Origin: Phycisphaerae bacterium
Lineage (GTDB): Bacteria > Chloroflexota > Anaerolineae > 4572-78 > J111
Direction: 5' to 3'
Length of the DNA: 44,504 bases
NCBI GenBank assembly: GCA_028285035.1
Contig: JANQQF010000074.1
Location: 1 to 44,504 of the forward strand
In this document: piece after piece, positions 33,254 through 42,337 of the stretch
How the letters are laid out: every line of letters begins with the position of its first letter
Position numbering within the stretch: the stretch's first letter is position 1
Translations under genes and position numbers: made by a program
Notes under the pieces: generated by a model
Databases searched by the model: none
What the model was told of the DNA's origin: nothing
The model's input: only the letters and a program-made list of their open reading frames with translations

Positions 33254-34768
33254 ATGAATGAGCAAGAAACAATCCTCATTGCCGATGGTGACCCTTTGGG
33301 GCGAGAGACCTTGAAGGCATTGCTAATGTCTCAAGGGTACAATCTCACATTTGCCACAAGCGGTCCAGACACGTTAATAAAAATTGAGGAAATTGAACCA
33401 GATCTGCTCTTGCTTGATGCTGTGTTACCGGAAATTAATGGGTTTGAAGTTTGCGAAAAATTGCGAACTGATCTCAAAATCACTGATATCCCAATCATTA
33501 TGGTAACGGCCCTTGATGATGATGCGTCACGTTTGCGAGGGCTAAGGGTAGGCGTTGATGATTTTATCACCAAGCCTTTTGATATGGCCCAGCTTCGGGC
33601 ACGAGTCCGAACCATCACCAACCTCAATCGCCAGCGCCGGTTACGTACCCTTGAATTACAAGCGGAGCGGGATCGAAATCAAGCCATTTTAGAGGCTTTA
33701 GGCGACGCGGTTGTTGTCGCTGATATGGCTGGAATCATTCAGTATGTAAACCCAGCAACGATTACACTCACTGGCTTTGACCGAGAAGAGGCCATAGGTC
33801 AACATTGGGGGTTACTGCATCATCAAGCAACATCAAACAAACTCTCCGAAATCCTAGATGTTGTGAAGCAAGGGAAAACCTGGCGGGGAGAAGTTGTTGG
33901 GCGTCACAAAGACAACAAATTTTATGACGCGGCGCTCACAGTTGCCCCGCTCTTTGCCTCGACTCAGCCGCATCACCTGGTTGGGTTTGTCAGTGTACAG
34001 CGTGATGTTACGGTCCTTAAAGAAGCCCAAAGAGCGAAGGATATCTTTGTCTCAAATGTTTCTCATGAACTACGGACCCCGCTCTCTGTTATTACATTAG
34101 TTGGGGACAATCTGGATGGGTTGTATGATCGATTAAACGATGACCAACGTCGTAAATTAATTCGCGACATTCAAAAGCATAGTCAAACCCTTGATGAGTT
34201 GATTGATGATGTTTTACAGTTATCTTATATCGATAGTCATCGCATTTCTTTGGAACAAGAACAGCTGGATTTAGCGCAACTCCTTCAAGAAGAAGCGGAG
34301 AAACTGCATCCTTTAGCTTGGGAGAAAGACCTAAGGTTAGAAATATACACCACTGATCAAGTGTTGGTTTGGGGAAATCCAGGGCAGCTACGGCGGGTCA
34401 TTCGAAATCTTATCAATAATGCCATAAAATATACAGCAAATGGCGGCGAGATTATTTGTGAATGTGCGGCATTGGGTCATACCCCTTCACCTGATTTACA
34501 AGACTGGCCAAATCATAAAATTTTAGGAAAAGGCTATTGGGGGGCCGTCAAAATTACGGACAATGGAATTGGGATTGATCAGCAGCATTTACCCCATGTA
34601 TTTGAGCGCTTTTATCGAGTCAAGGCTGAGCAAACAATTCGAGGGTCAGGGTTAGGTTTGGCGATTACTCGTGAATTGATTGAACTTCATAACGGAAAGG
34701 TGGCTGTTACCTCAACCCTTAATGAGGGCAGCTCTTTCGCATTTTATCTTCCATTGGAGGCAAATTAG
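33254..34768 (+). CDS. Hybrid histidine kinase: receiver-PAS-HisKA-HATPase
   Basis: This 504-aa cytoplasmic protein starts with a receiver domain (1-120; acidic pair Asp11/Asp13, phospho-acceptor Asp55 in LLLLDAVLP, Thr85, Lys107 in ITKPFD). A PAS domain follows (about 140-258). The HisKA domain has His271 in VSNVSHELRTP, and the ATPase domain has N-box NLINNAIKYT, G1 DNGIGI and G2 GSGLGLAIT. The receiver at the N-terminus suggests it is a second-tier kinase that takes a signal from another kinase. The OmpR-type regulator starts 3 nt downstream and is the likely partner. Confidence 0.93.
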   Translation: MNEQETILIADGDPLGRETLKALLMSQGYNLTFATSGPDTLIKIEEIEPDLLLLDAVLPEINGFEVCEKLRTDLKITDIPIIMVTALDDDASRLRGLRVGVDDFITKPFDMAQLRARVRTITNLNRQRRLRTLELQAERDRNQAILEALGDAVVVADMAGIIQYVNPATITLTGFDREEAIGQHWGLLHHQATSNKLSEILDVVKQGKTWRGEVVGRHKDNKFYDAALTVAPLFASTQPHHLVGFVSVQRDVTVLKEAQRAKDIFVSNVSHELRTPLSVITLVGDNLDGLYDRLNDDQRRKLIRDIQKHSQTLDELIDDVLQLSYIDSHRISLEQEQLDLAQLLQEEAEKLHPLAWEKDLRLEIYTTDQVLVWGNPGQLRRVIRNLINNAIKYTANGGEIICECAALGHTPSPDLQDWPNHKILGKGYWGAVKITDNGIGIDQQHLPHVFERFYRVKAEQTIRGSGLGLAITRELIELHNGKVAVTSTLNEGSSFAFYLPLEAN

Positions 34769-34771
34769 GAG

Positions 34772-35533
34772 ATGAATAATAATTCTGCAACGATTCTCGT
34801 CGTCGATGATGAACCAGATTTAGTAGAAAATATCAAACTCCCGCTAGAAATGGAAGGCTATCAAGTGATTGTGGCCTACAACGGGCTAGAGGCTTTAAAC
34901 GTTTTGGAGAGCAATCCCGTCGATCTTATTCTAACGGACATAGCAATGCCCGATATGAATGGGTATCAGCTTTATGAGCAAGTTTGCAAAAATCCAAAAT
35001 GGGCCATCATTCCTTTCATTTTTTTAACAGCACGTTCAATGGATAGTGATATTCGTTATGGAAAAGAGCTAGGGGTTGATGATTACATTACCAAGCCGAT
35101 TCGGGTCAATGATTTACTAGCCATTGTTCGCGGAAAATTGCGACGTGCTCAACATTTGATTGAATCGATGGCTCAAGTTATGGCTGCAAGCGGGACGAGT
35201 ACAAACACCGAAGACAGTCGATTTCTCGAGGCTGGCCAGCTTCGGGTGGATACGGAGCAACATCGAGTTTGGGTTGATGAAACAGAAATAAAACTGTCGG
35301 CCAAAGAATTCTTACTGTTAGAGTATTTGGCGAACCAACGCGGAAAAATTGCCTCACCACAAGAACTCATCCAGGTGACCCATCAATTTGAAACAGACCA
35401 CATAGAAGCTGGCACATTGCTTCGGCCGCTTATTCTATCTATTCGCCGCAAACTTGGGTCGGCGGTGGGAGATATGGGGCTGATTGAAAATGTGCGCGGC
35501 GTCGGTTACCGTTTGGTTGTCCCAGAGGAGTAG
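34772..35533 (+). CDS. OmpR/PhoB-type response regulator
   Basis: This 253-aa protein has a receiver domain (1-120; Asp12/Asp13, Asp56 in DLILTDIAMP, Lys in DYITKPI) and a C-terminal winged-helix domain. The latter runs from RVDTEQHRVWVDETEIKLS to ENVRGVGYRLV (about 150-250). It is the DNA-binding output of the preceding kinase. AGGAG overlaps the gap before its ATG. Target genes are unknown. Confidence 0.94.
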   Translation: MNNNSATILVVDDEPDLVENIKLPLEMEGYQVIVAYNGLEALNVLESNPVDLILTDIAMPDMNGYQLYEQVCKNPKWAIIPFIFLTARSMDSDIRYGKELGVDDYITKPIRVNDLLAIVRGKLRRAQHLIESMAQVMAASGTSTNTEDSRFLEAGQLRVDTEQHRVWVDETEIKLSAKEFLLLEYLANQRGKIASPQELIQVTHQFETDHIEAGTLLRPLILSIRRKLGSAVGDMGLIENVRGVGYRLVVPEE

Positions 35534-35611
35534 GTATTAAATTTCAATTTCTTAACCTAGATTAATAATGTAGCAAATTAGTCCTATTCCAACCCAATTC
35601 AAATTTACTTT

Positions 35612-35620
35612 TGTTATAAT
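35612..35620 (+). promoter_or_regulatory. Extended -10 promoter element
   Basis: TGT-TATAAT lies about 118 nt before the GAF-protein start. It is the same extended -10 form as at 26952. No clear -35 is visible. Confidence 0.45.
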
Positions 35621-35737
35621 AAGTTACATCATTTATTGGATGTATTTCACATTGAGGTGAATGCATTCAGGAATCTTCAGTTCCAACTTCAACCAAAACA
35701 TTACCCCATCAAATATTAGATACTCCAGGTGAACCCG

Positions 35738-37486
35738 ATGACGACTTCTCAACCTCCCAATGAAACTGAAAATCCTGTTATTGTGGATAATTGGCCAATG
35801 GGCTTGGCAGCAACCCGAGAACAACTCAGAAAAATAGAAGGACGCATTAAGCGCTACCAAGCTGCCTTACGCCTGTCGAGCACAGAAATTGACCGCCGCA
35901 ATCGTGGTATTACAGCCCTCACCGCCTTTAGCCATCGAGCCAGTCAAGCAACAACTCCAGCCGCATTATTAAAACTAACGCTCACTCAGGCCCTGGATGT
36001 AACCCACGCGCCAGTTGGGGCGATTGTTTTGATTGATAATGAAACAAAACAATTAACCTTGGGTGTACATAAAGGGCTAAATCCAGTCTTAAATGCTGTA
36101 CTGACAGGCGAAGACCTGCGACACGGCGCAACAATTTTGATGCCCCATCTCGTAGCAGGAACGGGGGCGTTGCTGGAGTATGAAACTGATGATGAAGCAG
36201 AGCAATTGCTCCTGAAAACGAGTGAGTTAACAAGTCTAGTTAGCTTACCGATCCAAGTTCGAAAGAAATTACTCGGAGCCCTACTGGTTGGCGTCCAGAA
36301 TAAAGATCAATCCTTTGCTGCAACTGAATTATGCATCTTGATGTCGATGATTCACGAAACGGCTGTAGTTTTGGAAAATTTACAGTTACGAGAAGGGTTG
36401 TGGTTTACCGCCGAGTCATTACTTGGAAAAGAGCGCGAGGCTATTGAGTTGCCTCACACAGATATGACCAGTGTCTCACTTGATATGCCAGCCACACCCT
36501 TTGAACTGCCCACAACAAGCCCCAATGATACGCTCTCACCAAGCTCAAATTCTGAGGACATTGCTCAATTACTGCGGGCGACCGTTGAAGCTGACGAGGA
36601 GATTGAGCAGCGCAATGCTGATCTGCAAACCCTCAATGCCGTCGCCGAAACGGTAAATCGCACTCTAAATTTGAGCCAGATTTTGCAAACGGCTGTTCAA
36701 CAGACAAAAATAGCCCTTCAAGCAGATGCGGCCTGGCTTTATTTGGTTGAAAAGGATCAACATTTAGAAATGCGTGCCCACACGGGCTTATCAATGGCTT
36801 ATGTCCGTGGGATGCAGCAATTACAAAAAGAAGATAGCATCGAAGGACGCGTGGCAGCCACAAGTGAGCCGCTCTTCATCAACTCAATCCCTGAAGACGA
36901 TCAAAAGCACAAAATTTGGGTCGATAAAGAAAAACTTCACGGCATTGGGGCCGTTCCTATTACTCGGCCCGATCTAGAGGACGAGAGTGGTAGACCCCAT
37001 TCACACGTTATCGGCGTGTTAACCATTGGCATTCGATCTGACGCAGACCACACCTGGACTGACCGAGAGGTAGGTTTGTTAACGGCAATCGCCAATCAAA
37101 TTGCCCCTACAATAGAAAATGCCCACCTCTATGCTCAAGTCCAAGAGGCAGAAGCAGGGTTCCGAGCGGGTAATGAAGTTTTAACCACCTTGAATGATAT
37201 GCTGATTGAAAAAAATGCTTTTCTTGAAGGATTTATTGAGGAAGACCTATCACCAGCCCTCAATTTAACGAATGAGTTGCTCTCGCAGCTCAACGGGACC
37301 TCCCTCACTACTGTACAGCAGGAAGGCATCGCAAAACTACAGATGATTACCCAACACCTAAAAAAGCTGGCCAATGAAGCAAATGGGGTTAGTTCCGCGT
37401 TAAACAGCGTAATAGGCAATAAGGCTGACAAGATGCAGAACCAAAGTTACAAACGCCCAATTCGTCTAAAAGACACCGCAGCCTAA
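35738..37486 (+). CDS. Double-GAF-domain protein without an output domain
   Basis: This 582-aa cytoplasmic protein has a short coiled-coil-like N-terminus (LRKIEGRIKRYQAALRLSS). GAF domain 1 (about 55-200) and GAF domain 2 (about 300-460, with LNAVAETVNRTLNLSQIL leading in) follow. A C-terminal helical region contains NLTNELLSQLNGTSLTTVQQ, resembling a degenerate dimerisation helix. No kinase, cyclase or GGDEF motif is seen. It may act as a sensor or scaffold for the kinases on either side. ATG 35738 is preferred because AGGTGA precedes it; a GTG 9 nt upstream is the alternative. Confidence 0.85.
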   Translation: MTTSQPPNETENPVIVDNWPMGLAATREQLRKIEGRIKRYQAALRLSSTEIDRRNRGITALTAFSHRASQATTPAALLKLTLTQALDVTHAPVGAIVLIDNETKQLTLGVHKGLNPVLNAVLTGEDLRHGATILMPHLVAGTGALLEYETDDEAEQLLLKTSELTSLVSLPIQVRKKLLGALLVGVQNKDQSFAATELCILMSMIHETAVVLENLQLREGLWFTAESLLGKEREAIELPHTDMTSVSLDMPATPFELPTTSPNDTLSPSSNSEDIAQLLRATVEADEEIEQRNADLQTLNAVAETVNRTLNLSQILQTAVQQTKIALQADAAWLYLVEKDQHLEMRAHTGLSMAYVRGMQQLQKEDSIEGRVAATSEPLFINSIPEDDQKHKIWVDKEKLHGIGAVPITRPDLEDESGRPHSHVIGVLTIGIRSDADHTWTDREVGLLTAIANQIAPTIENAHLYAQVQEAEAGFRAGNEVLTTLNDMLIEKNAFLEGFIEEDLSPALNLTNELLSQLNGTSLTTVQQEGIAKLQMITQHLKKLANEANGVSSALNSVIGNKADKMQNQSYKRPIRLKDTAA

Positions 37487-37492
37487 TCATTA

Positions 37493-37519
37493 AAGCCGCA
37501 CATTCCGGCTGTTACTTTT
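37493..37519 (+). terminator. Weak terminator candidate after the GAF gene
   Basis: AGCCG (37493-37497) and CGGCT (37505-37509) form a short stem, followed by GTTACTTTTT. Weak by stem length. Confidence 0.35.
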
Positions 37520-37577
37520 TCATATCTAATCTCTCTTTGGTAAGCAGATTAGGATATTTGCGTTAATTGAAATCTGA

Positions 37578-39467
37578 ATGATTTTATACTATACTGGGTG
37601 CAGAGTTATCATGATACCTGACAAACAGTTCATTAAACAACTAAGTACAGATTCATTTAATGGGGCCGTTATTATTACCCCAATATTAGCCTTGCTTTTA
37701 ACCCCTGGCATCATTATTATCAATCCCCCAAATAATGTTCAAAATACCATCTGGATCGTTCTTCACGTTTTAATCTATCCAATAATAAGTGTCTGGTCCT
37801 GGCAATTAGTCAGACGTAATAAACAGGATTGGGGACTAAATATATTTTTCGGAAGTCATTTGATAATGATAACGATAAATATTATTTTACACCCAACAGA
37901 ACCAATCTTCTTATTGTATCTTTATGGGTATTTTATCGTAATAAGCAGTACTCTAATCAAACCAGATAGTAGTTTTTCAGTATGGTTTATAACTATTCTA
38001 CTGATGTTTGGTGCCCTATATCTACGAGGTCAGTTCTTCGATGAGATAATCGACGCAATTGGGCCTGCCTTTCTTGGATTAGGTTTAGCGGCAGTTGGTT
38101 TTTTTACCACACTCGATTGGCAAGAGGCAGTCCAACATACATCTACCCTACAGGAACGAGCCCAGCATCGACGGGATGAGTTGTTTGCTGCTCAAGATGA
38201 GTTACAACGCATCAACAATCGGCAAAAATTTATTTACACTCAGTTACTGACCAGTATGGATATTGGACAACGGCTTGTGGCTTTGCTTGATCTAGAAACA
38301 TTACTGCAACAGATCGTTGATTTGATCCAAACCCGACTTAATTTCGCCTATGTTGGTATTTTTCTGTTGGAAAATAATGGAACACATCTAGTTTTACAAG
38401 CCCAGACCGGTGAGAAAACCTCATCTCATTCTACGCAAAGTCGCCTTTCAATCAACGAGGAAAACACCCTAACCTTAACTGTTCAGCGGGGTCAAATTAC
38501 AGAGGTTTCTGATATCCGTCATGCCTTATTTCCTCCCCACCCTTATCTATCACAAAATACTTTATCAGAAATCGCACTCCCATTAGAAATTGGGCATACA
38601 TTATTAGGGGTGCTTAATATCCAGAGTTATGGGGTCCATACCTTTGATAAAGAACATCGGGCGATGTTACGGCTACTAGCCAACCAGGTGTCAATCGCCC
38701 TGCACAATGCCAGACTGTACAATGACGCAATTCTAGCCCGACAAGAAGCGGAGCAAGCCAACGAAATTAAATCCAGATTTTTGGCCAACATGTCTCACGA
38801 GTTAAGAACCCCCTTGAATGCTATTCTAAATTTCACAGGTTTTGTCGCGGATGGTGTATTCGGTGAAATCAATCCAGATCAGGCAGATGCCCTTGAAAAA
38901 ACACAAGACAGTGGGGCCCATCTGCTAAGCTTGATTAATGACATTCTGGATTTGGCAAAAGTTGAGGCTGGGGTGATGGATATGTTTATCCAAGATATTG
39001 ATATTCAGAATCTGCTAAAAAGTACCGCCGCCACTGGACGTGGCTTATTAAAGAATAAGCCTGTTGAATTGATTCTAAATATCGATGAAGATCTTTCAAC
39101 GATTTCGGGAGACAAACGCCGCCTCCGTCAGATTTTGCTCAATCTAATTTCTAATGCAGTAAAGTTCACCCCAGAAGGCCATATCATTGTTACCGCCCAA
39201 GAAAAAGAAGAGTTAATCGAAATCTCTGTAGAAGATAGTGGCATAGGCATCCCTGTCGAAGATCAGTCACTCATCTTCGACACATTTCACCAAGCCCCTG
39301 ATGGTGCCCAAAACGAGGTAGGTACAGGTTTAGGGCTTCCCATTGCCAAGCAGTTTGTGGAGGCACACGGCGGTCAAATGTGGTTAGAGAGTGAGTTTGG
39401 GAAAGGAAGCACCTTCTTTATCACGCTCCCAATCAAACAAATTGAGGACGCATTAGTTACCTCATAA
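37578..39467 (+). CDS. Membrane GAF histidine kinase
   Basis: This 629-aa protein has five or six N-terminal membrane helices (about 28-180; for example VIITPILALLLTPGIIIIN and FLLYLYGYFIVISSTLI) and a coiled coil (about 185-225). A GAF domain spans about 230-385. HisKA has His407 in FLANMSHELRTP, and HATPase has NLISNAVKFTPEG, DSGIGIP and GTGLGLPIAKQF. An internal ATG at 37611 is an alternative start; neither has a clear ribosome-binding site. There is no receiver on the kinase itself. Two single-domain receivers follow within 12-16 nt, so a phosphorelay is likely. Confidence 0.92.
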   Translation: MILYYTGCRVIMIPDKQFIKQLSTDSFNGAVIITPILALLLTPGIIIINPPNNVQNTIWIVLHVLIYPIISVWSWQLVRRNKQDWGLNIFFGSHLIMITINIILHPTEPIFLLYLYGYFIVISSTLIKPDSSFSVWFITILLMFGALYLRGQFFDEIIDAIGPAFLGLGLAAVGFFTTLDWQEAVQHTSTLQERAQHRRDELFAAQDELQRINNRQKFIYTQLLTSMDIGQRLVALLDLETLLQQIVDLIQTRLNFAYVGIFLLENNGTHLVLQAQTGEKTSSHSTQSRLSINEENTLTLTVQRGQITEVSDIRHALFPPHPYLSQNTLSEIALPLEIGHTLLGVLNIQSYGVHTFDKEHRAMLRLLANQVSIALHNARLYNDAILARQEAEQANEIKSRFLANMSHELRTPLNAILNFTGFVADGVFGEINPDQADALEKTQDSGAHLLSLINDILDLAKVEAGVMDMFIQDIDIQNLLKSTAATGRGLLKNKPVELILNIDEDLSTISGDKRRLRQILLNLISNAVKFTPEGHIIVTAQEKEELIEISVEDSGIGIPVEDQSLIFDTFHQAPDGAQNEVGTGLGLPIAKQFVEAHGGQMWLESEFGKGSTFFITLPIKQIEDALVTS

Positions 39468-39478
39468 ACAGGATTTCT

Positions 39479-39883
39479 ATGACTGAACCAGCCATTCTTT
39501 ACATTGATGATGATCCGATTAGCCGAGATGTTCTCAATACGATCTTTTCACGTATAATGGGCTTATCAAATGCTTGGATTTTTCCAGACAGCCAAAATTA
39601 TCTGGATAAGGCCTTAGATCTCCCTCATCCACCCAATATCATTTTTCTTGGCATTCAGGTACACCCACATGATGGTTACGAGATGTTAAAATCATTCCAA
39701 GCCAATCAAGTTTTCAAAGACTCGATTATTATTGCGATTACAGCTTATGTCATGGTGACTGACGTTGCAAAAATGAAAGATGCAGGTTTCTCAGGCTTAA
39801 TTAGCAAGCCCATTATTCATCGTATATTTCCTGACCTATTCAAGAAAATTGTAAGTGGGGAACCCGTATGGTACATTTCATAG
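39479..39883 (+). CDS. Single-domain receiver lacking the phospho-acceptor Asp (pseudo-receiver)
   Basis: This 134-aa receiver-fold protein keeps the acidic pair in YIDDDPISRDV, the Thr in IIAITAY and the Lys in LISKPI. The phospho-acceptor position reads Gly58 in NIIFLGIQVHP where LDI is expected. The codon is GGC (39650-39652), one base from GAC. It therefore cannot be phosphorylated in the usual way and may act as a decoy, a binding partner or a phosphorylation-independent switch. It starts 12 nt after the kinase stop and precedes an intact receiver. Confidence 0.88.
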   Translation: MTEPAILYIDDDPISRDVLNTIFSRIMGLSNAWIFPDSQNYLDKALDLPHPPNIIFLGIQVHPHDGYEMLKSFQANQVFKDSIIIAITAYVMVTDVAKMKDAGFSGLISKPIIHRIFPDLFKKIVSGEPVWYIS

Positions 39884-39898
39884 ATAGAGGGGGGTTTT

Positions 39899-40312
39899 AT
39901 GTTACTTGAAGGAAAACGTATTTTTGTAGTTGAGGATGACCCAATGGGGTTAGCCATCATCCGTACTATTTTACAACAGGCTGGCGCCAGCGTCCCATTT
40001 GACCACTGGGGCGATACAACGTTAAAACGCTTATCTAATGATCCATTCCCCATCGACCTGATCCTACTTGATATTATGCTGCCCAATCAGGTAAGCGGAT
40101 ATGACATCTTTGATGCAATTCGCGCTATTCCCGAACTCAACAACGTTCCCATTGTTGCTGTCACAGCCTCCGACCCTGATATAGAGATGAACAAGGCTCG
40201 AAAAAAGGGATTTGATGGTTATATCAGCAAACCTCTTGATCGAACCACATTTCCTCAATACGTTTTGGCCATCTTAGAGGGTCAAACGGTTTGGGGAGAA
40301 TTGAACGAATAA
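39899..40312 (+). CDS. Single-domain response regulator
   Basis: This 137-aa receiver has the full active site: Glu12/Asp13/Asp14 in VVEDDP, Asp58 in DLILLDIML, Thr in VAVTAS and Lys in YISKPLD. No output domain is attached. It follows the pseudo-receiver in the same operon and is the probable phospho-acceptor for the membrane kinase. Confidence 0.93.
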   Translation: MLLEGKRIFVVEDDPMGLAIIRTILQQAGASVPFDHWGDTTLKRLSNDPFPIDLILLDIMLPNQVSGYDIFDAIRAIPELNNVPIVAVTASDPDIEMNKARKKGFDGYISKPLDRTTFPQYVLAILEGQTVWGELNE

Positions 40313-40383
40313 TTACCCAAAATCTCTAAACTTTATCTACCTCTTACCATACTATCAAAATTTAGAAACGTAAAAAATATTAC

Positions 40384-40411
40384 TTGACAATCTGTCTCTA
40401 TCCTTCATAAT
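40384..40411 (+). promoter_or_regulatory. Promoter of the SCO1-like gene
   Basis: A perfect TTGACA (40384-40389), a 16-nt spacer and CATAAT (40406-40411) lie about 40 nt before the chosen ATG. Confidence 0.6.
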
Positions 40412-40452
40412 CTCCATCATTCAGACCTATGACAAAATTTGGAGATGATGTG

Positions 40453-41055
40453 ATGCAGCAGATATTTACAAGCAAGTTATATTGGTTACTATTTGGAGCG
40501 ATCTTGCTCCTTGGCACAAGTTGTACCCCAACATATACATTCAATGGCACCTTGCTCGAACCAGCCATGTCGATTCCTGAGTTCGAACTTATGCGTACGG
40601 ATGGTGAACCCTTTACCTCAAATGATTTACAAGGAAAAATCACCTTAATTTACTTCGGGTATACCTTTTGCCCCGATGTTTGCCCCCTTACCATCGCGGA
40701 TGTGAAAACTGCGCTTAACAATTTAGAAATAGAACAGGATCAGGTTCAAGTTGTTTTTGTCTCTGTTGACCCCGAACGGGATACACCAGAGATTTTGGAT
40801 AACTATCTCTCGGCCTTCGACTCAAGCTATATTGGCTTAACCGATAGCCTCGAAAAAACCGAAGTAGCAAAGTCTGCCTTTGGCGTTTTCTCAGAAAAAG
40901 CGGAGGTGGAAGACTCGGCGGCTGATTATCTGGTCAATCATACCGCTCGTTTGTTCTTGGTAAATGACCAAGGGGAGATCGCGTTGCTATACTCTTTCGG
41001 CTTCAAACCTGATGAATTACAAAGCGATCTTCAACATTTATTAGCATCATCATAA
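40453..41055 (+). CDS. SCO1/SenC-family copper-binding lipoprotein
   Basis: This 200-aa protein has a lipobox ending LLGTSC (lipid Cys24) after a hydrophobic signal (YWLLFGAILLL). A thioredoxin-like domain carries CPDVC (Cys73, Cys77) and the distal His163 in VNHTARLF, the three copper ligands of SCO proteins. These proteins help load copper into the CuA site of cytochrome oxidase or act as thiol reductases. ATG 40453 is chosen because GGAG precedes it and the lipoprotein signal then starts directly; an ATG 24 nt earlier would add 8 residues. No oxidase genes are adjacent. Confidence 0.9.
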   Translation: MQQIFTSKLYWLLFGAILLLGTSCTPTYTFNGTLLEPAMSIPEFELMRTDGEPFTSNDLQGKITLIYFGYTFCPDVCPLTIADVKTALNNLEIEQDQVQVVFVSVDPERDTPEILDNYLSAFDSSYIGLTDSLEKTEVAKSAFGVFSEKAEVEDSAADYLVNHTARLFLVNDQGEIALLYSFGFKPDELQSDLQHLLASS

Positions 41056-41066
41056 GGCACTTACTC

Positions 41067-42284
41067 TTGATCAATGTTGGTCAAAATTTATATCTCAATA
41101 ATCGACGTTGGCATATTCGGCTAATTACGCCTCTCGCGGAAAGTCTTTATGATATTGAAGTGATTGGATCCTCAACCGCTGCCCAAGGAATGACTCGCGC
41201 ATTACGGGTTATCCAAGTCGGGGAGAATTTATATCTTGAGCAACCTCGCCAAAATCGATATTGGCAGGCCAATCTTGGTCAAGACTGGATTACAGAGGAT
41301 TACGGAGATGCTTTGCAATGCCGACCCGCCACTAAGCTAGACGTCCTTGATAAGCATACCCAGCTAGCCGATTTAGGCGATCTCACAAACACCTTTAGCT
41401 GGTCCTACTCCCGCATGAATCGATATAATTACTGCCCTCGCGCTTACTATTATCATTACTATGCGGCGTGGGACGGGTGGCTAGATATTGCTCCGTATGT
41501 TGCCCAACGCGCCTATCTGCTAAAAAACCTGACAGACATTCCTCGCTGGATTGGCACCCTCGTTCACGAAGCCATTAAATTTGCCCTGGCTCGCCTAAAA
41601 GCAAAGCAACCTGTTGAAAAAGCGGCCTTAATCCAACAAATGAGAACCCGCGCTCAAGCCGATTTTACCCAATCACAAACGGGTCAGTACAAAGATTACC
41701 CCAACCAAATGGTTGGTTTTCAAGAGCATTACTACAAGTCAGGCCTCACCGAAAAAGATTGGCAAACCGCCTGGCAACAAGCGGAGCAATATCTCATCAC
41801 ATTTCTCGACTCATCGCTATACCAGGGTTTACAACAATCAACCGAGACTTTTCTCGATGTCGAAACATTACAATCATTTGAAATTGACGAGACAACAATT
41901 TGGATACAGATGGATTTTGCCCAATTTGATCAAAGTACAATCAACATTTATGACTGGAAAACAGGCCTTGTGGGAGATGAAGATGCCCTAAAATCACAGC
42001 TCGGGGTGTATAGTCTTTATTTCCGGCACAAACATCCAGACCTCTTTGAGGGGCGTGCCTTACAGGGCCTTGTTTACGACTTGAGGCAAAATCAAGTGAT
42101 AACAGTCCAATTAGATGAAAAACTCATTCAAGATACAGAAGAAATGATTAAGAGCAGTATCGCAAAACTTCGCGACCTCTTGACAAATCCCTCTAATCTT
42201 ACAACAATTGAGCATTTCCCGATGATCTCTGATCTGACGATCTGTGGAAATTGTCAATTCCGAGAATTGTGTAATCGCAAATAA
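41067..42284 (+). CDS. PD-(D/E)XK nuclease with Fe-S-type cysteines (RecB/AddB/Cas4-like)
   Basis: This 405-aa protein has an N-terminal domain of about 105 residues that I do not recognise. A PD-(D/E)XK nuclease core follows: SWSYSRMNRYNYCPRAYYY (Cys123), His167 in GTLVHEAIK, Asp283 in IQMDFAQFD, and Asp296-x-Lys298 in YDWKTG. It ends with Cys393-x2-Cys396-x5-Cys402 in CGNCQFRELC. One early Cys plus three late ones is the [4Fe-4S] arrangement of AddB and Cas4. No helicase or CRISPR gene is present. The start is TTG 41067. DNA end-processing or repair is the likely role. Confidence 0.87.
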   Translation: MINVGQNLYLNNRRWHIRLITPLAESLYDIEVIGSSTAAQGMTRALRVIQVGENLYLEQPRQNRYWQANLGQDWITEDYGDALQCRPATKLDVLDKHTQLADLGDLTNTFSWSYSRMNRYNYCPRAYYYHYYAAWDGWLDIAPYVAQRAYLLKNLTDIPRWIGTLVHEAIKFALARLKAKQPVEKAALIQQMRTRAQADFTQSQTGQYKDYPNQMVGFQEHYYKSGLTEKDWQTAWQQAEQYLITFLDSSLYQGLQQSTETFLDVETLQSFEIDETTIWIQMDFAQFDQSTINIYDWKTGLVGDEDALKSQLGVYSLYFRHKHPDLFEGRALQGLVYDLRQNQVITVQLDEKLIQDTEEMIKSSIAKLRDLLTNPSNLTTIEHFPMISDLTICGNCQFRELCNRK

Positions 42285-42318
42285 AAAGAGCGTTGGTTCA
42301 ACCACCAACGCTCTTTTT
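42283..42318. terminator. Bidirectional intrinsic terminator
   Basis: AAAAAGAGCGTTGGT (42283-42297) and its exact inverse (42304-42318) form a 15-bp stem with a 6-nt loop and T-runs in both directions. It ends the plus-strand nuclease gene and the minus-strand surface-protein gene. Confidence 0.93.
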
Positions 42319-42337
42319 ATTTATTTTTTACTTCAAC

